Part shown: positions 9,143 to 19,180 of the stretch, in pieces
Numbering within the stretch: position 1 is the first letter of the stretch
Layout of the letters: every line of letters begins with the position of its first letter
Source: Lysobacter sp. HDW10
GTDB lineage: Bacteria; Pseudomonadota; Gammaproteobacteria; Xanthomonadales; Xanthomonadaceae
DNA: 64,000 nt
Reading direction: 5' to 3'
NCBI RefSeq assembly: GCF_011300685.1
Contig: NZ_CP049864.1
Coordinates: 310,001 to 374,000, forward strand
Made by a program: the position numbers and the translations under genes
Notes under the pieces: model-generated
Told to the model about the DNA's origin: nothing
What the model saw: only the letters and a program-made list of their open reading frames with translations
Database searches by the model: none

Positions 9143-12097
9143 ATGAAAACCCTGGCCCAAAGTTACGACCCCGCATCGATCGAAACGCCCATTTATCAGC
9201 AATGGGAGGCCAGTGGTGCGTTCGCTCCGCAAGGTGACGGTCCTGCCTATACGATTCTGCTGCCGCCGCCGAATGTCACCGGCACGCTGCACATGGGTCA
9301 CGCTTTCCAACACACTCTGCAAGATGCGTTGATTCGCTATCACCGCATGCGTGGCTATCGCACCTTGTGGCAACTCGGTACGGACCACGCAGGGATCGCG
9401 ACCGAAATGGTCGTGAGCCGCAACCTTGCAATTGAGGGCAAGGGTGAGACGCGCGACAGTTTGGGCCGCGAGAAATTTATCGAGAAAGTGTGGGCGTGGA
9501 AAGCGCAGTCGGGCGATACCATTGAACGTCAAATGCGTCGCTTGGGCGCCAGCGGCGATTGGTCGCGCAGCGTGTTCACCATGGACCCCATGGCGGTGGA
9601 CGCAGTGGCTGAAGCCTTTGTGCGTTTGCATGAAAAAGGTTTGATCTATCGCGGCAAGCGGTTGGTGAACTGGGATCCGGTTCTGAAAACCGCGATCTCC
9701 GATTTGGAAGTTGAGAACCGCGAAGTGCCGGGCCATATGTGGCACTTCAAGTATCCGCTCGCCGGTGGTGAGACTTACGAATACGTCGAGCGCGATGCCG
9801 AAGGTCAGGTGACACTGCGCGAAACGCGCGACTACATTTCGATTGCCACCACGCGTCCGGAAACAATGCTGGGCGACGGTGCCGTCGCAGTGCATCCAGA
9901 CGATGCGCGTTATGCACCCATCGTTGGCAAGCTGTGCGAAATCCCTGTCGGTCCGAAGGCGCATCGGCGTCTCATCCCCATCATTGCCGATCCGTATCCG
10001 GATCCGGAATTCGGTTCGGGTGCGGTCAAGATCACCGGTGCGCATGACTTCAACGATTACCAAGTCGCTAAGCGCCACAACATTCCGATGTATGCGCTGC
10101 TAGACGATGCGGCAGCTTTGCGTACCGACGGCCTGCCCTATGCCGAGAGCTCGGCCATTGCCATTCGCGCGGCACACGGCGAAGCCATTGACGATGTGTC
10201 GCAAGTCAACTTGGTGCCGGACGAACTGCGTGGCTTGGATCGTTACGACGCACGCAAACGCGTCATCGAAGCCGTCACTGCAGAAGGCTTGGCTGTCACC
10301 GATGCAGACGGACAACCGCTTGTCGATTCAAAACAGATCATGCAACCGTTTGGTGATCGCAGCGGCCAAGTGATTGAGCCCTATCTGACAGACCAATGGT
10401 TTGTGAAGATGGACGACTTGGGTCGTCGCGGCATGGCCTTGGTTGAATCCGGCGAGATCAAATTCGTACCTGCCAACTGGATCAATACCTATCGCCATTG
10501 GATGGAAAACATCCAAGACTGGACGATCTCGCGTCAACTTTGGTGGGGCCATCGCATTCCTGCTTGGTTCGACGATGCGGGCAATGTGTTTGTCGCGCGC
10601 AGTGAAGCTGAAGCGTATGCACAAGCGGGCTTGGTGCGCGGCGAAGGTCCGCAACTGCGTCAAGATCCGGATGTGCTGGAAACTTGGTTCTCCTCCGCGA
10701 TGTTCCCGTTCAGCACGATGGGTTGGCCGAATCCGGAACTGCAAGCGACGCGCGGCTATGACACCTTCTTGCCGACCTCCGCCTTGGTGACGGGCTTCGA
10801 CATCATCTTCTTCTGGGTGGCGCGGATGATCATGATGACCGACGCACTCACAGGTCAGGTGCCCTTCCGCGATGTCTATATCACCGGTTTGGTCCGTGAT
10901 AAAGAAGGACAGAAGATGTCGAAGTCGAAAGGCAACATCATCGACCCGCTCGACATCATCGATGGCATCACTGCCGACGCCTTGGTGCGCAAGCGCACGA
11001 CAGGCCTCATGAAACCCACTGACGCGCCGAAGATTGAAAAGGCTACGCGCAAGGAGTTCCCGGAAGGCATCGCTACGTATGGCGCCGACGCGCTGCGTTT
11101 CACCATGACTGCATTGGCGGGCCAAGGCCGCGACATCAAGTTCGATATGGCGCGTGCGGAAGGCTACAAGAACTTCTGCAACAAGCTGTGGAACGCGACC
11201 AAGTTCGTGCTGATGAATACGGAAAATGTCGTCTTCAGCGGCACACCTGAGCCGGTGACAGACGCAGAAAAGTGGATCTTGTCTGAGCTTGCGAAGACGA
11301 GCTCTGAAGCTGCGGAACATCTCGCCAACTATCGTTTCGACTTGCTTGCACAAACATTGCATGAGTTTGCATGGAACGACTTGTGTGATTGGTTCCTGGA
11401 GTTGGCGAAGCCAGCGCTTTCAGGAGACGATGCGGCCGCCGCACAAAGCACGCGACACACCCTGTTGTTTGTGGTCGAGTCCGTGTTGCGACTGCTGCAT
11501 CCAATCATCCCGTTTGTGACAGAAGCGCTGTGGCAAGCGGTGGCACCTCGCCTCAGCGTGACAGGCGACACCATCATGACGCAGCCTTATCCGCAAGCCG
11601 CGGAGATCGATGCAGCACGTTATGCGCAAGCAGGTCATGACATCGAATGGCTCAAGCAAATGGTCGTTGCGATTCGTCGCATTCGCAGCGAACTGGGCGT
11701 GCCGCCTTCGAAGCACGTGACCTTGCTCGCGCGCGACGGCAGTGCAGAAACCGTGGCTCGCCTGCAGCGCTTTGACTCCCAACTTCGTTTCTTGACGCGC
11801 CTCGAATCGATTGAAGTGATCCAAAGCGAACCGCCTGCCGCTGCTGCTGCGCGCGTGGGTGACCTCAATGTGTTCGTGCCGCTGGAAGGTCTCGTCGACT
11901 TGGACGCAGAGCGCTCACGCCTTGAAAAAGAGCTGAAAAAAGTCGCCGCCGAACGCGCCAAATCTGAGAGCAAGTTGGCCAGCGAGACATTCGTCGCCAA
12001 TGCGCCCGCTGCTGTGGTTGAACAAGAACGCGCGCGACTGGTCGAGTGGAATGCTCAGTTTGAAGCCTTGAGCGCACAGCGCGCACGCCTAGGCTAA
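9143..12097 (+). CDS. valS: Valyl-tRNA synthetase
   Basis: Class I aminoacyl-tRNA synthetase that charges tRNA-Val and edits mischarged threonine. From the ATG at 9143 it has 984 residues (E. coli 951). The class I signatures are HMGH at 50-53 and KMSKS at 591-595. The CP1 editing domain lies between them, with [14 protein letters not shown] and the [16 protein letters not shown] stretch. The C-terminal anticodon-binding region is followed by the usual coiled-coil arm ([15 protein letters not shown]). A GTG six bases upstream (9137) is an alternative start; the ATG is preferred because of its position relative to the short GAG at 9135-9137. It is the last gene of pepA-holC-valS. Confidence 0.97.
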   Translation: MKTLAQSYDPASIETPIYQQWEASGAFAPQGDGPAYTILLPPPNVTGTLHMGHAFQHTLQDALIRYHRMRGYRTLWQLGTDHAGIATEMVVSRNLAIEGKGETRDSLGREKFIEKVWAWKAQSGDTIERQMRRLGASGDWSRSVFTMDPMAVDAVAEAFVRLHEKGLIYRGKRLVNWDPVLKTAISDLEVENREVPGHMWHFKYPLAGGETYEYVERDAEGQVTLRETRDYISIATTRPETMLGDGAVAVHPDDARYAPIVGKLCEIPVGPKAHRRLIPIIADPYPDPEFGSGAVKITGAHDFNDYQVAKRHNIPMYALLDDAAALRTDGLPYAESSAIAIRAAHGEAIDDVSQVNLVPDELRGLDRYDARKRVIEAVTAEGLAVTDADGQPLVDSKQIMQPFGDRSGQVIEPYLTDQWFVKMDDLGRRGMALVESGEIKFVPANWINTYRHWMENIQDWTISRQLWWGHRIPAWFDDAGNVFVARSEAEAYAQAGLVRGEGPQLRQDPDVLETWFSSAMFPFSTMGWPNPELQATRGYDTFLPTSALVTGFDIIFFWVARMIMMTDALTGQVPFRDVYITGLVRDKEGQKMSKSKGNIIDPLDIIDGITADALVRKRTTGLMKPTDAPKIEKATRKEFPEGIATYGADALRFTMTALAGQGRDIKFDMARAEGYKNFCNKLWNATKFVLMNTENVVFSGTPEPVTDAEKWILSELAKTSSEAAEHLANYRFDLLAQTLHEFAWNDLCDWFLELAKPALSGDDAAAAQSTRHTLLFVVESVLRLLHPIIPFVTEALWQAVAPRLSVTGDTIMTQPYPQAAEIDAARYAQAGHDIEWLKQMVVAIRRIRSELGVPPSKHVTLLARDGSAETVARLQRFDSQLRFLTRLESIEVIQSEPPAAAAARVGDLNVFVPLEGLVDLDAERSRLEKELKKVAAERAKSESKLASETFVANAPAAVVEQERARLVEWNAQFEALSAQRARLG

Positions 12098-12106
12098 AAC
12101 CGCGAT

Positions 12107-12112
12107 TACAAT
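12107..12112 (+). promoter_or_regulatory. Candidate -10 element (TACAAT) upstream of the amidohydrolase remnant
   Basis: The context GATTACAATTGGG, ten bases after the valS stop, matches the -10 context seen upstream of etf-QO (20765) and purC (60856) in this window. No good -35 hexamer is visible. If real, it may be the surviving promoter of the amidohydrolase gene whose 5' part is gone. Confidence 0.35.
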
Positions 12113-12121
12113 TGGGCGTAT

Positions 12122-12144
12122 TCTCTCTGAGACATCCAGAGAGA
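12122..12144. repeat. 8-bp inverted repeat downstream of valS
   Basis: TCTCTCTG (12122-12129) and CAGAGAGA (12137-12144) form a perfect 8-bp stem with a 7-base loop, 25 bases after the valS stop. No run of T follows on either strand, so it is a poor intrinsic terminator. It may be a weak terminator, a site or chance. It lies directly at the truncated end of the amidohydrolase remnant. Confidence 0.45.
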
Positions 12145-12529
12145 TTCGCCCCTGCGCCGTCTGTCCGTCTGTCCGTCTGTTTGGCCTTGGCCGCTCGCGG
12201 ATGCACTGAACGCCGGTATCCCGCTCGCATTGGGCAGTGACGGACCACTGAATCCGTGGTTGAACATGATGTTTGCCGTTGCACCTGCCGCGCGACCCGA
12301 TCAAGCACTGAGCCGTGAAGCTGTGCTGCGCGCCTATACCGCGGGCAGTGCGTACGCGGAATTCCACGAACACGACAAAGGCAAGATTGCCTCGGGCTAT
12401 CTGGCCGACATCGCAGTGTTATCGCAAGACGTCTTGGATGGGACATTGCCCTTGGGCGCATTGCCGGCAACCACCAGTGTGATGACACTGATCAATGGTG
12501 AGATCGCTTGGCAAGACCCAACCTTCTAG
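12131..12529 (+). pseudogene. 3' remnant of an amidohydrolase gene (C-terminal ~115 residues)
   Basis: From a stop at 12128-12130 to the TAG at 12527-12529 one frame encodes the C-terminal part of a metal-dependent amidohydrolase. Visible are AGIPLALGSDGPLNPWLNMMF (the strand and loop carrying the metal-ligand Asp of the barrel), then SREAVLRAYTAGSAYAEF and KGKIASGYLADIAVLS, the typical end of the barrel and closing beta-domain. The HxH motif, the carboxylated Lys region and the other His ligands of a roughly 450-550 residue enzyme are absent. The first 30 or so codons translate to unrelated residues across the tandem repeat. A 5' deletion is inferred. A short protein could start at TTG 12230, but it would have no active site. 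Confidence 0.8.
12157..12180. repeat. Three perfect tandem copies of an 8-bp unit (CCGTCTGT)
   Basis: Bases 12157-12164, 12165-12172 and 12173-12180 are identical copies of CCGTCTGT, followed by TTGG. The array lies exactly where homology to an amidohydrolase fades out. This fits a deletion or slippage scar at the truncated end of the gene. An 8-bp unit is not a multiple of three, so copy-number change would shift any frame read across it. Confidence 0.9.
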
Positions 12530-13012
12530 TTAGAGCGTGGTCACCGAGAGTTCGATCGCCATCACGATGGCGTCTTCGCGCGTGCCGTTGGCCGCAGGGT
12601 AGTAACGCGGTCGACGTCCGATTTCGTTGAACGATTCCGAGTTGTATAAAGCAACGGCCGCAGTATTCGAAGGCCGCACCTCCAACAACATTTGATCTAC
12701 GTTGCGAAGCTTGGCCATGCGCATCATGGCGCGTAGCATCTTGCGTCCCAAGCCCTTGGATTGCACGTCTGGGTCAACACACAGATTCAATAGATGCACT
12801 TCACCCGGGCCGAAGCTCAACACGGCATAGGCAACGATGTCGTGGCCGTGTTCCATCACCCAAGCCGAATAACCGGCGTGCAAACAGTCCCGCATGGTGC
12901 CGCGCGACCACGGATGCGGATAGCTGCGGTTCTCCACCTTCATCACCGCGTCTAAATCCGCCTCGCGCATGGGCCGAAGACCTGCGTCGAAAGGCAGCCG
13001 TTCCGTACTCAC
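12530..13012 (-). CDS. rimI: Ribosomal protein S18 alanine N-acetyltransferase RimI
   Basis: GNAT-fold enzyme that acetylates the N-terminal alanine of ribosomal protein S18. The start is GTG at 13012, whose last two bases overlap the TGA of the upstream gene (13011-13009); this gives 160 residues, close to the family norm. The acetyl-CoA binding motif is VQSKGLGRKML (from residue 83). The conserved EVRPSNTAAVALY follows, with Glu111 and Tyr123 as expected catalytic residues. A longer in-frame start at 13042 would overlap the upstream gene by 34 bases. It follows a holD-like gene, as rimI follows holD in E. coli, which supports both calls. Confidence 0.92.
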   Translation of the reverse strand: MSTERLPFDAGLRPMREADLDAVMKVENRSYPHPWSRGTMRDCLHAGYSAWVMEHGHDIVAYAVLSFGPGEVHLLNLCVDPDVQSKGLGRKMLRAMMRMAKLRNVDQMLLEVRPSNTAAVALYNSESFNEIGRRPRYYPAANGTREDAIVMAIELSVTTL

Positions 13013-13332
13013 GCGCCGCGCAGGCCTTTCAATACATGCCAAAACGCACGTTTGGCATGGGGGTTGGTCGCGAGATCCGGTGGCAAGTAAACACGTTGGA
13101 CTAAATCATCAAACGTGAGATTCGCGGCACGCGACACATACTTTTGCAATTGCACACTCAACACAGCATTGCCGGTCGAAGCTGGGCGCGTAGCAGGTAC
13201 AGGTGCTGCCTCTACTGACGTTCGAGCAACAGGCATCTCAGGCACCACCGGCGCTGATTCGCGCCCAATGTCCCACAGCTGGAAGCCCATGGCCTCCAAA
13301 TACTGCCGTTGGCTTGCACTCCAAGCGTTCAT
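13009..13332 (-). CDS. Candidate DNA polymerase III psi subunit (HolD-like)
   Basis: A 107-residue protein starting MNAWSASQRQYLEAMGFQLW at the ATG 13332, which overlaps the pssA stop by four bases (ATGA). The N-terminus resembles the short conserved N-terminal segment of HolD psi proteins: a helix, then L/M-G-(I/F)-x-x-W. In psi this segment contacts the DnaX clamp-loader proteins. A Pro/Ala-rich linker (about 27-55) separates it from a C-terminal alpha/beta part (QLQKYVSRAANLTFDDLVQ). In E. coli holD directly precedes and overlaps rimI, exactly as here. HolD is poorly conserved and often missed in annotation, so the call rests on synteny plus the N-terminal pattern. Confidence 0.6.
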   Translation of the reverse strand: MNAWSASQRQYLEAMGFQLWDIGRESAPVVPEMPVARTSVEAAPVPATRPASTGNAVLSVQLQKYVSRAANLTFDDLVQRVYLPPDLATNPHAKRAFWHVLKGLRGA

Positions 13333-14090
13333 TTCTTGCTGATGCCGACCTTCTTCAACACCCAAATCGCTGGGCCCGACAAGGCATACAGACCAAATAC
13401 GAACAACAAGGTGTTCGGCTGGTTGATGACCAAGGCAATGATGGCAAGGATCAACAAGATCGGCATGTAGACCGGCACGCGATCAGACTGCGGCCCTTTG
13501 CCAGAGCCTTTGAAGCTTGAGTACCGAATATTACTGACCATCAACAGGCCAACGACCGCCGTCAATCCCAGCGCGACGTAGCGGATATCCGCACCCGGCC
13601 AACCGGCATCGAAACACACCCAAACAAAACTGCTGATCACCGCAGCCGCCGCCGGGCTCGCCAAACCAATAAACCAGCGTTTGTCGACCACGGCCACTTG
13701 GCTATTGAAACGCGCTAAACGCAAAGCGGCGCAAGCTGCGTACAAGAATGCAATGGACCAGCCCAGTTTGCCGAAGCTCTTGCCGTCCAGCTGCATATGC
13801 ACCAGTGACCAGTGATATATAAGCAAGGCGGGCGCCATGCCAAAGCTGACAAGGTCGGCCAGAGAGTCGTACTGAACGCCGAATTCGCTTTGCGTATTGG
13901 TCAGGCGCGCAACCCGTCCGTCCAAGCCATCGAGGATGGCGGCGATGAAGATCGCGACGCAGGCGTGCTCGAATTTGTGCTGGGACGCAGCGATGATGGC
14001 GTAAAAACCCGCAAACATGCCCCCCGTGGTGAACAGGTTCGGTAGCAGATAAACGGCGCGACGGCGCTTGATGGGTTCGATTTCAGACAT
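13329..14090 (-). CDS. pssA: CDP-diacylglycerol-serine O-phosphatidyltransferase
   Basis: Integral membrane enzyme that makes phosphatidylserine, the precursor of phosphatidylethanolamine. The 253-residue protein carries the complete CDP-alcohol phosphotransferase motif DGxxARx8GxxxDxxxD, running from Asp54-Asp57 through Ala61-Arg62 and Gly71 to Asp75 and Asp79. About seven to eight hydrophobic helices surround it. It is the membrane-bound type, unlike the E. coli PLD-type PssA. It is the first gene of pssA-holD-rimI (minus), joined by an ATGA overlap, and divergent from proS with 69 bases between. Confidence 0.94.
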   Translation of the reverse strand: MSEIEPIKRRRAVYLLPNLFTTGGMFAGFYAIIAASQHKFEHACVAIFIAAILDGLDGRVARLTNTQSEFGVQYDSLADLVSFGMAPALLIYHWSLVHMQLDGKSFGKLGWSIAFLYAACAALRLARFNSQVAVVDKRWFIGLASPAAAAVISSFVWVCFDAGWPGADIRYVALGLTAVVGLLMVSNIRYSSFKGSGKGPQSDRVPVYMPILLILAIIALVINQPNTLLFVFGLYALSGPAIWVLKKVGISKK

Positions 14091-14159
14091 GCCGCCAGTG
14101 TATCGCCCGATGTGAGAGACATGGCAGAATAAACCGTTTCCCGTTCAAGAAATCGCTAG

Positions 14160-15920
14160 ATGCGCCTGTCCAAGTTCCATATTCGCACCGAAAAAGAGAC
14201 CCCTGCGGAAGCCGAACTGGCCAGCCACAAGCTGATGCTGCGTGCCGGCATGATCCGCAAGCTGGCCGCTGGTCTCTACACCTGGAGCCCACTGGGTCTG
14301 CGCGTACTGCGTAAGGTCGAGCGTATTGTCCGCGAAGAAATGAACGCCGCAGGCGCTGTTGAGATGTCGATGCCGACCATCCAGCCGCGTGAGCTATGGG
14401 ACGAAACCGGGCGCTGGGAAAAATTCGGCGGTCAGTTGCTGAAGATCAAAGACCGCAAGGAAGCTGAGTACTGCTACAGCCCTACGGCCGAAGAAGCTGT
14501 GACAGATTTTGCGCGCGTTGAGCTGAGCAGCTACAAGCAATTGCCGGTCAATTTCTATCAAATTCAAACGAAATTCCGTGACGAGATTCGTCCGCGCTTT
14601 GGCGTCATGCGTGCGCGCGAATTCATGATGAAAGACGCGTATTCGTTTCACGTCGATTCGGATTCATTGCACGCTGAATATCGCAACATGTACGACACCT
14701 ATGTGCGCATCTTTACGCGCCTTGGTTTGAAGTTTCGTGCAGTCTCTGCCGACACCGGCGCGATTGGTGGTACGGCATCGCATGAATTCCAAGTCTTGGC
14801 TGACTCGGGCGAAGACGCGATTGCCTTCTCTGATGGCTCTGACTACGCCGCGAATACAGAACTCGCAGAAGCGATTGCGCCGCATGCGCGTGGCGAAGCG
14901 AGCGAAGCGCTGCGCGAGATCAATACACCCACACAAAAGACTTGCGAAGACGTCGCCGCATTGATGGGGATTCCTTTGCAGCGCACGGCGAAGTCGGTGG
15001 CACTCATGACCACTGGAGACGCACCCGCATTTGTACTCGCGCTGGTACGCGGCGACCACATGGTCAATGAAATCAAATTGAGCAAGCAACCCGGTTTGCT
15101 CGACTACCGTTTGGCGACAGAAGCGGAAATCTTGGAATACCTCGGTGCCGCGCCTGGCTTCTTGGGCCCCTTGAACACCGCCAAGCCGATTCGCGTCATT
15201 GCGGACCGTGCAGTCGCCTGCTTGAACGATTTCGTGGTCGGCGCCAATGTCGACGGCAAACATATTGCGGGCGTGAATTGGGTGCGTGATTTGCCGGAAC
15301 CCGAAGTGGCAGACATTCGCAACGTGGTCGAAGGCGACGCATCGCCGGATGGTGTTGGCACCTTGCGCATTGCACGCGGCATTGAAGTGGGTCACGTGTT
15401 TGCATTGGGCAATAAGTATTCCGAAGCCATGGGCTGCACGGTGCTTGACGCGCAAGGCAAAGCGATCCATCCCGACATGGGCTGCTATGGCGTCGGTATT
15501 TCACGCATCGTGGCCGCTGCGATTGAACAAGGACACGACGAGGCCGGCATCATTTGGCCGGAACCGATGGCGCCTTGGACGGCCGTTGTGTGCGTCATCA
15601 ATCCGAAAAACGATGCCGTCATCAATGACGCAGCGCAGGCGCTTTATGCGGATCTCAGCAAGGCAGGCGTCGACGTCGCACTCGATGATCGTGGCTTGCG
15701 CCCCGGCGCCATGTTCGCGGACATGGAACTCATCGGCGTCACGCATCGCATTGTCGTTTCCGGACGCGGCTTAGAATCCGGCACGTTTGAATACCGTCAT
15801 CGCGCGTCTGCCGAGTCTGAAAACCTCGACCGTGAAGCGTTGTTTGACCGCATTCAATCGCGCAGCGATTTCGCCCGCGGCGATCGCAACAAGCGCGATT
15901 TTATTGCCGACCTCTCATAA
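14160..15920 (+). CDS. proS: Prolyl-tRNA synthetase (bacterial type with editing domain)
   Basis: Class II synthetase that charges tRNA-Pro. It has 586 residues, slightly longer than E. coli ProS (572). Motif 1 lies in [28 protein letters not shown] split across residues 38-65; motif 2 contains [27 protein letters not shown] read in two halves near 140-165; motif 3 is the GYGVGISR-like [13 protein letters not shown] near 440. The insertion (editing) domain lies between motifs 2 and 3, about 225-405, and includes [17 protein letters not shown]. The ATG at 14160 gives the canonical [19 protein letters not shown] start. It converges with the ThrE-like gene, the two stops overlapping by six bases. 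Confidence 0.96.
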   Translation: MRLSKFHIRTEKETPAEAELASHKLMLRAGMIRKLAAGLYTWSPLGLRVLRKVERIVREEMNAAGAVEMSMPTIQPRELWDETGRWEKFGGQLLKIKDRKEAEYCYSPTAEEAVTDFARVELSSYKQLPVNFYQIQTKFRDEIRPRFGVMRAREFMMKDAYSFHVDSDSLHAEYRNMYDTYVRIFTRLGLKFRAVSADTGAIGGTASHEFQVLADSGEDAIAFSDGSDYAANTELAEAIAPHARGEASEALREINTPTQKTCEDVAALMGIPLQRTAKSVALMTTGDAPAFVLALVRGDHMVNEIKLSKQPGLLDYRLATEAEILEYLGAAPGFLGPLNTAKPIRVIADRAVACLNDFVVGANVDGKHIAGVNWVRDLPEPEVADIRNVVEGDASPDGVGTLRIARGIEVGHVFALGNKYSEAMGCTVLDAQGKAIHPDMGCYGVGISRIVAAAIEQGHDEAGIIWPEPMAPWTAVVCVINPKNDAVINDAAQALYADLSKAGVDVALDDRGLRPGAMFADMELIGVTHRIVVSGRGLESGTFEYRHRASAESENLDREALFDRIQSRSDFARGDRNKRDFIADLS

Positions 15921-17162
15921 GCTTCGCCGCGAACTGAGCATCAGATTGCCGAGCAAGATGCCGGCAATCAACGCCAGCAACACATTCAAAACGTCGACCA
16001 AGATACTGGTGCCGGCCTCGGTCGATTGCTGTTGCAAAAGATTGATAACGCTGCGAAAACTCAAGCTTCCGGGCACGAGCATGATGATGCCCGGCAAGCG
16101 CACCAAGGCACCGGGTCGCTTGAACGCGCGCGCATAGTAGTTGCCAAGCAAAGTCATGCAAAATGCCGCTGCGAATACACCGGCCACATTGCCTAAGGAC
16201 ATCGCCACCAAGCGCGACACCAAGTACCCCGTGATCGCCGCCATCATCACCAGCGCATAGTCACGCGCACCTGCCCTAAACAAGATGGCAAACGAATACG
16301 CCGCAGTGATCATGCCGAGGCCTTCCACCCACAGCGGCTGCGGTCGGTCCATGCGCACTTGTGGATGCATGCCCAACACCTTGGCCAAGGTCGTGATGAT
16401 CATCATGCCGATCGCGAGCTTCAGCACAACGGTCAGTGCACCCGCAAGTCTTGAAGTACCGGAAACCAGATGCTGACTGGTCAGTTCATTGACTGCGTTG
16501 GTGATGCCCATACCAGGCAACAAGACTATGACCGCTGCGATGATCACGGTATTGAAATTCAGCGGTTCTATCCAAGTACTCACCACCACCGTAATCAAAG
16601 TGGCAATGGCCGCCGCGATAACTTCCTCTGCATCCTTTAAGCCATCGAGCTTCAGGTTGACGATATTCAACACCAAGCCGATTGAAAGCCCCGCAACAGC
16701 AGCGGTGGCGACGTCTAGCCACGGCAACCGCAACAGGCAGGCCACGCCAAAGGCTGCCAAGCCAAACCCCAAGACTTGCGCCCAACGCGCCATACGCGAC
16801 ATGGGCCGGTCCAAGGCTTGAAGTTGCGCATGGCCGTGCGCAACATCCAATTTGCCGGATAACACTTCTTCAGCGATGCGATCCGTCTCTGCCAACTTGT
16901 GCAGTGCGTTTTCACCCAGCGGCAGGCGAATCAAACGGGTTGTTTCAGGATCTTTGGCCTTGCCGCCAATCGGGCGGAAAGAGAGAATCATGCCGGTGGG
17001 GTTGGACCACGGGTCGCATTCGATCTCCAACTGGCGCGCGACTGCAATCAGCGCACTTTCCAGACGTTGCGCAGTGGTGCCATAGCTGTGCAAGCGCTCA
17101 GCCAGTTCGCAAATGAAATCTATCCGAGTATCGATGGGCGCGGAGGCCGGATTGTTCAGCAT
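15915..17162 (-). CDS. ThrE-family threonine/serine exporter-like membrane protein
   Basis: Inner-membrane protein of the ThrE (DUF1212 plus DUF3815) family. The best-known member exports threonine and serine in Corynebacterium; substrate here is unknown. With the ATG at 17162 it has 415 residues. A cytoplasmic N-terminal domain (about 10-150) contains [20 protein letters not shown], followed by about ten hydrophobic segments to the C-terminus, including [19 protein letters not shown]. The start is uncertain: an ATG at 17219 extends the frame 19 codons, and no clear Shine-Dalgarno marks either. A frame open to 17699 overlaps the mla operon and is not accepted. It converges with proS and is divergent from the Mla permease gene. 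Confidence 0.85.
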   Translation of the reverse strand: MLNNPASAPIDTRIDFICELAERLHSYGTTAQRLESALIAVARQLEIECDPWSNPTGMILSFRPIGGKAKDPETTRLIRLPLGENALHKLAETDRIAEEVLSGKLDVAHGHAQLQALDRPMSRMARWAQVLGFGLAAFGVACLLRLPWLDVATAAVAGLSIGLVLNIVNLKLDGLKDAEEVIAAAIATLITVVVSTWIEPLNFNTVIIAAVIVLLPGMGITNAVNELTSQHLVSGTSRLAGALTVVLKLAIGMMIITTLAKVLGMHPQVRMDRPQPLWVEGLGMITAAYSFAILFRAGARDYALVMMAAITGYLVSRLVAMSLGNVAGVFAAAFCMTLLGNYYARAFKRPGALVRLPGIIMLVPGSLSFRSVINLLQQQSTEAGTSILVDVLNVLLALIAGILLGNLMLSSRRSL

Positions 17163-17238
17163 GGGGAAAGGATCGCATGACAGTGTTTCAATTGCATCGT
17201 CCACTGCGCCATGACACATACAAGGTAGGCTTGTGCCA

Positions 17239-18381
17239 ATGACTTCGCAGCCCTCGCAGGAACGCAACTCGGAACACCCACAGCCGCCCCGCCTCGAACC
17301 GATCGATGGCGGCCAAGGTCGTGTGCGTTTAATCGGGCTTTGGGACCTCGCACATTCGGCCGAGATCGTGCGTGCATTGAATGGTGTGCGCGGCAAGCTG
17401 AGCCACGTCGACGCAAGCGGCATCGATTCGCTCGACACGCTGGGCGTGATGCAGCTGATGCGCTTTCTGGGTAAACAAGGCATTGCAGCCGACGCGGTGC
17501 AGTGGCGTGAGCAGCATCTGCCCTTGGTGGAGTCGGTGGCCGATGTCTGCGGAGACCCACCGCCACCGAAGCGCAATTTCGGTTTTATAGAGGCGCTCGA
17601 CCGACTTGGCCGCGGCGTGCTCGACAACGCACATGAAGTGCTCGCCCTCATCAGCTTCCTTGGCGAGGTGCTGATTAAATCTTGGCGAACCGTTCTCAAT
17701 CCAAAGCGCTTTCGAACGACCTCTGCGGTTTATCACATGGAGCAAGTCGGCCTGGACGCCGTGCCCTTGGTGATGGTGTTGAACTTCTTAGTGGGTGCCG
17801 TGATCGCGTTCTTGGGCGCGAATGTCCTGCGCGATTTCGGCGCCACGATTTTTGTGGTCGAGCTGGTCAGTATTTCGTTCTTGAGAGAGTTCGGCGTACT
17901 CCTCACCGCAATCGTGCTGGCAGGCCGGACCGCGAGTGCGTTCACTGCACAGATCGGCGCCATGAAAAGCCGCGAAGAAGTCGATGCCATGCAGACGATC
18001 GGTTTGGATCCCGTCGATGTGCTGGTGATACCGCGTGTCGCTGCTTTGCTGGTGATGTTGCCGCTGCTCACCTTCCTCGCCATGGTGGCGGGCTTGTTGG
18101 GTGGCTTGATGGTGGGCGTTGTCAGTCTGGACATCCCGGCCGCGGGCTACATGGCGCGCATGGAACAAACGATGGAGGTACGTCATTTCTTTGTCGGCAT
18201 GAGTAAAGCGCCGCTGTTTGCGATCGTGATTGCACTGATCGGTTGTTTGGAAGGCCTTCAAGTCAAAGGCACCGCGCAATCTGTCGGTGAGCGCACGACT
18301 TCAGCGGTCGTGCAGTGTATTGCATTGGTGATCGTGCTCGATGCGCTGGCCGCCATGTGGTTCATGTACATGGATATCTGA
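17239..18381 (+). CDS. MlaE-type ABC permease with fused N-terminal STAS domain
   Basis: Permease of an MCE-type lipid transporter acting between inner and outer membrane. The 380-residue protein has an N-terminal STAS-like domain (about 15-105, with VRLIGLWDLAHSAEIV and HVDASGIDSLDTLGVMQLMRF), the fold of MlaB, fused to a MlaE/YrbE permease (about 125-380). Permease features include LREFGVLLTAIVLAGRTASAF in two parts, the charged coupling segment GAMKSREEVDAMQTIGLDP and five to six helices. The ATG at 17239 follows AAGGTAGG at a good distance; a GTG at 17233 is less likely. It overlaps the ATPase gene by one base. The fused STAS domain probably replaces a separate mlaB. Confidence 0.9.
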   Translation: MTSQPSQERNSEHPQPPRLEPIDGGQGRVRLIGLWDLAHSAEIVRALNGVRGKLSHVDASGIDSLDTLGVMQLMRFLGKQGIAADAVQWREQHLPLVESVADVCGDPPPPKRNFGFIEALDRLGRGVLDNAHEVLALISFLGEVLIKSWRTVLNPKRFRTTSAVYHMEQVGLDAVPLVMVLNFLVGAVIAFLGANVLRDFGATIFVVELVSISFLREFGVLLTAIVLAGRTASAFTAQIGAMKSREEVDAMQTIGLDPVDVLVIPRVAALLVMLPLLTFLAMVAGLLGGLMVGVVSLDIPAAGYMARMEQTMEVRHFFVGMSKAPLFAIVIALIGCLEGLQVKGTAQSVGERTTSAVVQCIALVIVLDALAAMWFMYMDI

Positions 18382-19178
18382 TGCAGACGCCCGACGACAC
18401 CCTCATCAAAGTCACCGGCTTGGTCAATCGTTTTGGCGAACAAGTCGTGCACGACCATCTTGATCTCGACGTTCGGCGTGGCGAGATTCAAGGGATTGTC
18501 GGCGGATCAGGCACGGGCAAATCTGTCCTGATGCGTTCGATCCTGGGCCTACAAACGCCTCAGGAAGGCGAAATTCGTGTGCTGGGCTTTGATCCGCGTA
18601 GCGGACGCGACGCGGATCGTCGTGGTATCGAAACGCACACCGGCGTGTTGTTCCAAGACGGTGCCCTGTTCTCCTCGCTCACCGTCGGCGAAAACGTTGA
18701 AGTGCCCTTGAAAGAACACCATCCGGAAATCCCGCAACGACTGCGCGAGGAGCTTGCACTTCTAAAGGTCAAGCTTTCGGGGCTCGCGGCTGAGTCGGTC
18801 GCCAAGTTGCCTTCTCAACTGTCGGGCGGCATGCGCAAGCGCGCAGGATTGGCGCGCGCTTTGGCACTTGATCCGCCCCTGCTTTTTTTGGATGAGCCTA
18901 CGGCGGGTTTGGATCCTATCGGAGCATCGGCGTTCGACGAATTGATCCAAACCTTGCAAGAATCGCTTGGCTTGACCGTCTTTCTGATCACACATGACCT
19001 CGACACGCTCTATCGCATTTGTGATCGCGTCGCCGTTCTCGCGGAAAAACGCGTGTTGATTAACGCCCCGATCGAAGAGGTTGAACGCTGCGATCATCCC
19101 TGGGTGCAAGAATACTTTCATGGCCCTCGGGCACGCGCGGCACAACGCATGGCGCGCAACGTACACAAGAAGGATTGA
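18381..19178 (+). CDS. MlaF-type ABC transporter ATPase
   Basis: ATP-binding subunit of the MCE-linked lipid transporter, 265 residues. Walker A is GGSGTGKS at 41-48, the signature is LSGGM at 147-151, and Walker B with catalytic Glu is LLFLDEP at 167-173. The switch His lies in LITHDLDT. The true start is the ATG at 18381, which shares one base with the permease stop codon (TGATG). An upstream in-frame start at 18315 would sit inside the permease gene. It belongs to the four-gene run permease-ATPase-MCE protein-lipoprotein. The complex should drive phospholipid movement through the substrate-binding MCE protein; direction cannot be told from sequence. Confidence 0.93.
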   Translation: MQTPDDTLIKVTGLVNRFGEQVVHDHLDLDVRRGEIQGIVGGSGTGKSVLMRSILGLQTPQEGEIRVLGFDPRSGRDADRRGIETHTGVLFQDGALFSSLTVGENVEVPLKEHHPEIPQRLREELALLKVKLSGLAAESVAKLPSQLSGGMRKRAGLARALALDPPLLFLDEPTAGLDPIGASAFDELIQTLQESLGLTVFLITHDLDTLYRICDRVAVLAEKRVLINAPIEEVERCDHPWVQEYFHGPRARAAQRMARNVHKKD

Positions 19179-19180
19179 AG

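Noticed and set aside
9104-11362. Long minus-strand open frames of 324 and 344 codons opposite valS
   Set aside because: They mirror the codon bias of valS on the other strand, show no recognisable motifs and have no supporting start signals.
12230-12529. Real short gene starting at TTG 12230
   Set aside because: The product would be only a closing fragment of an amidohydrolase barrel without its metal centre; a gene remnant is the simpler reading.
14664-15470. Minus-strand open frame of 268 codons opposite proS
   Set aside because: Shadow of proS codon bias; Cys/Arg-rich with no family features.
17163-17699. Extended N-terminus for the ThrE-like protein and a separate 138-codon minus frame (17329-17745)
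   Set aside because: Both lie under the STAS-permease gene on the plus strand; the residues upstream of MLNNPASAP look non-coding (Ser/Arg/Pro-rich).
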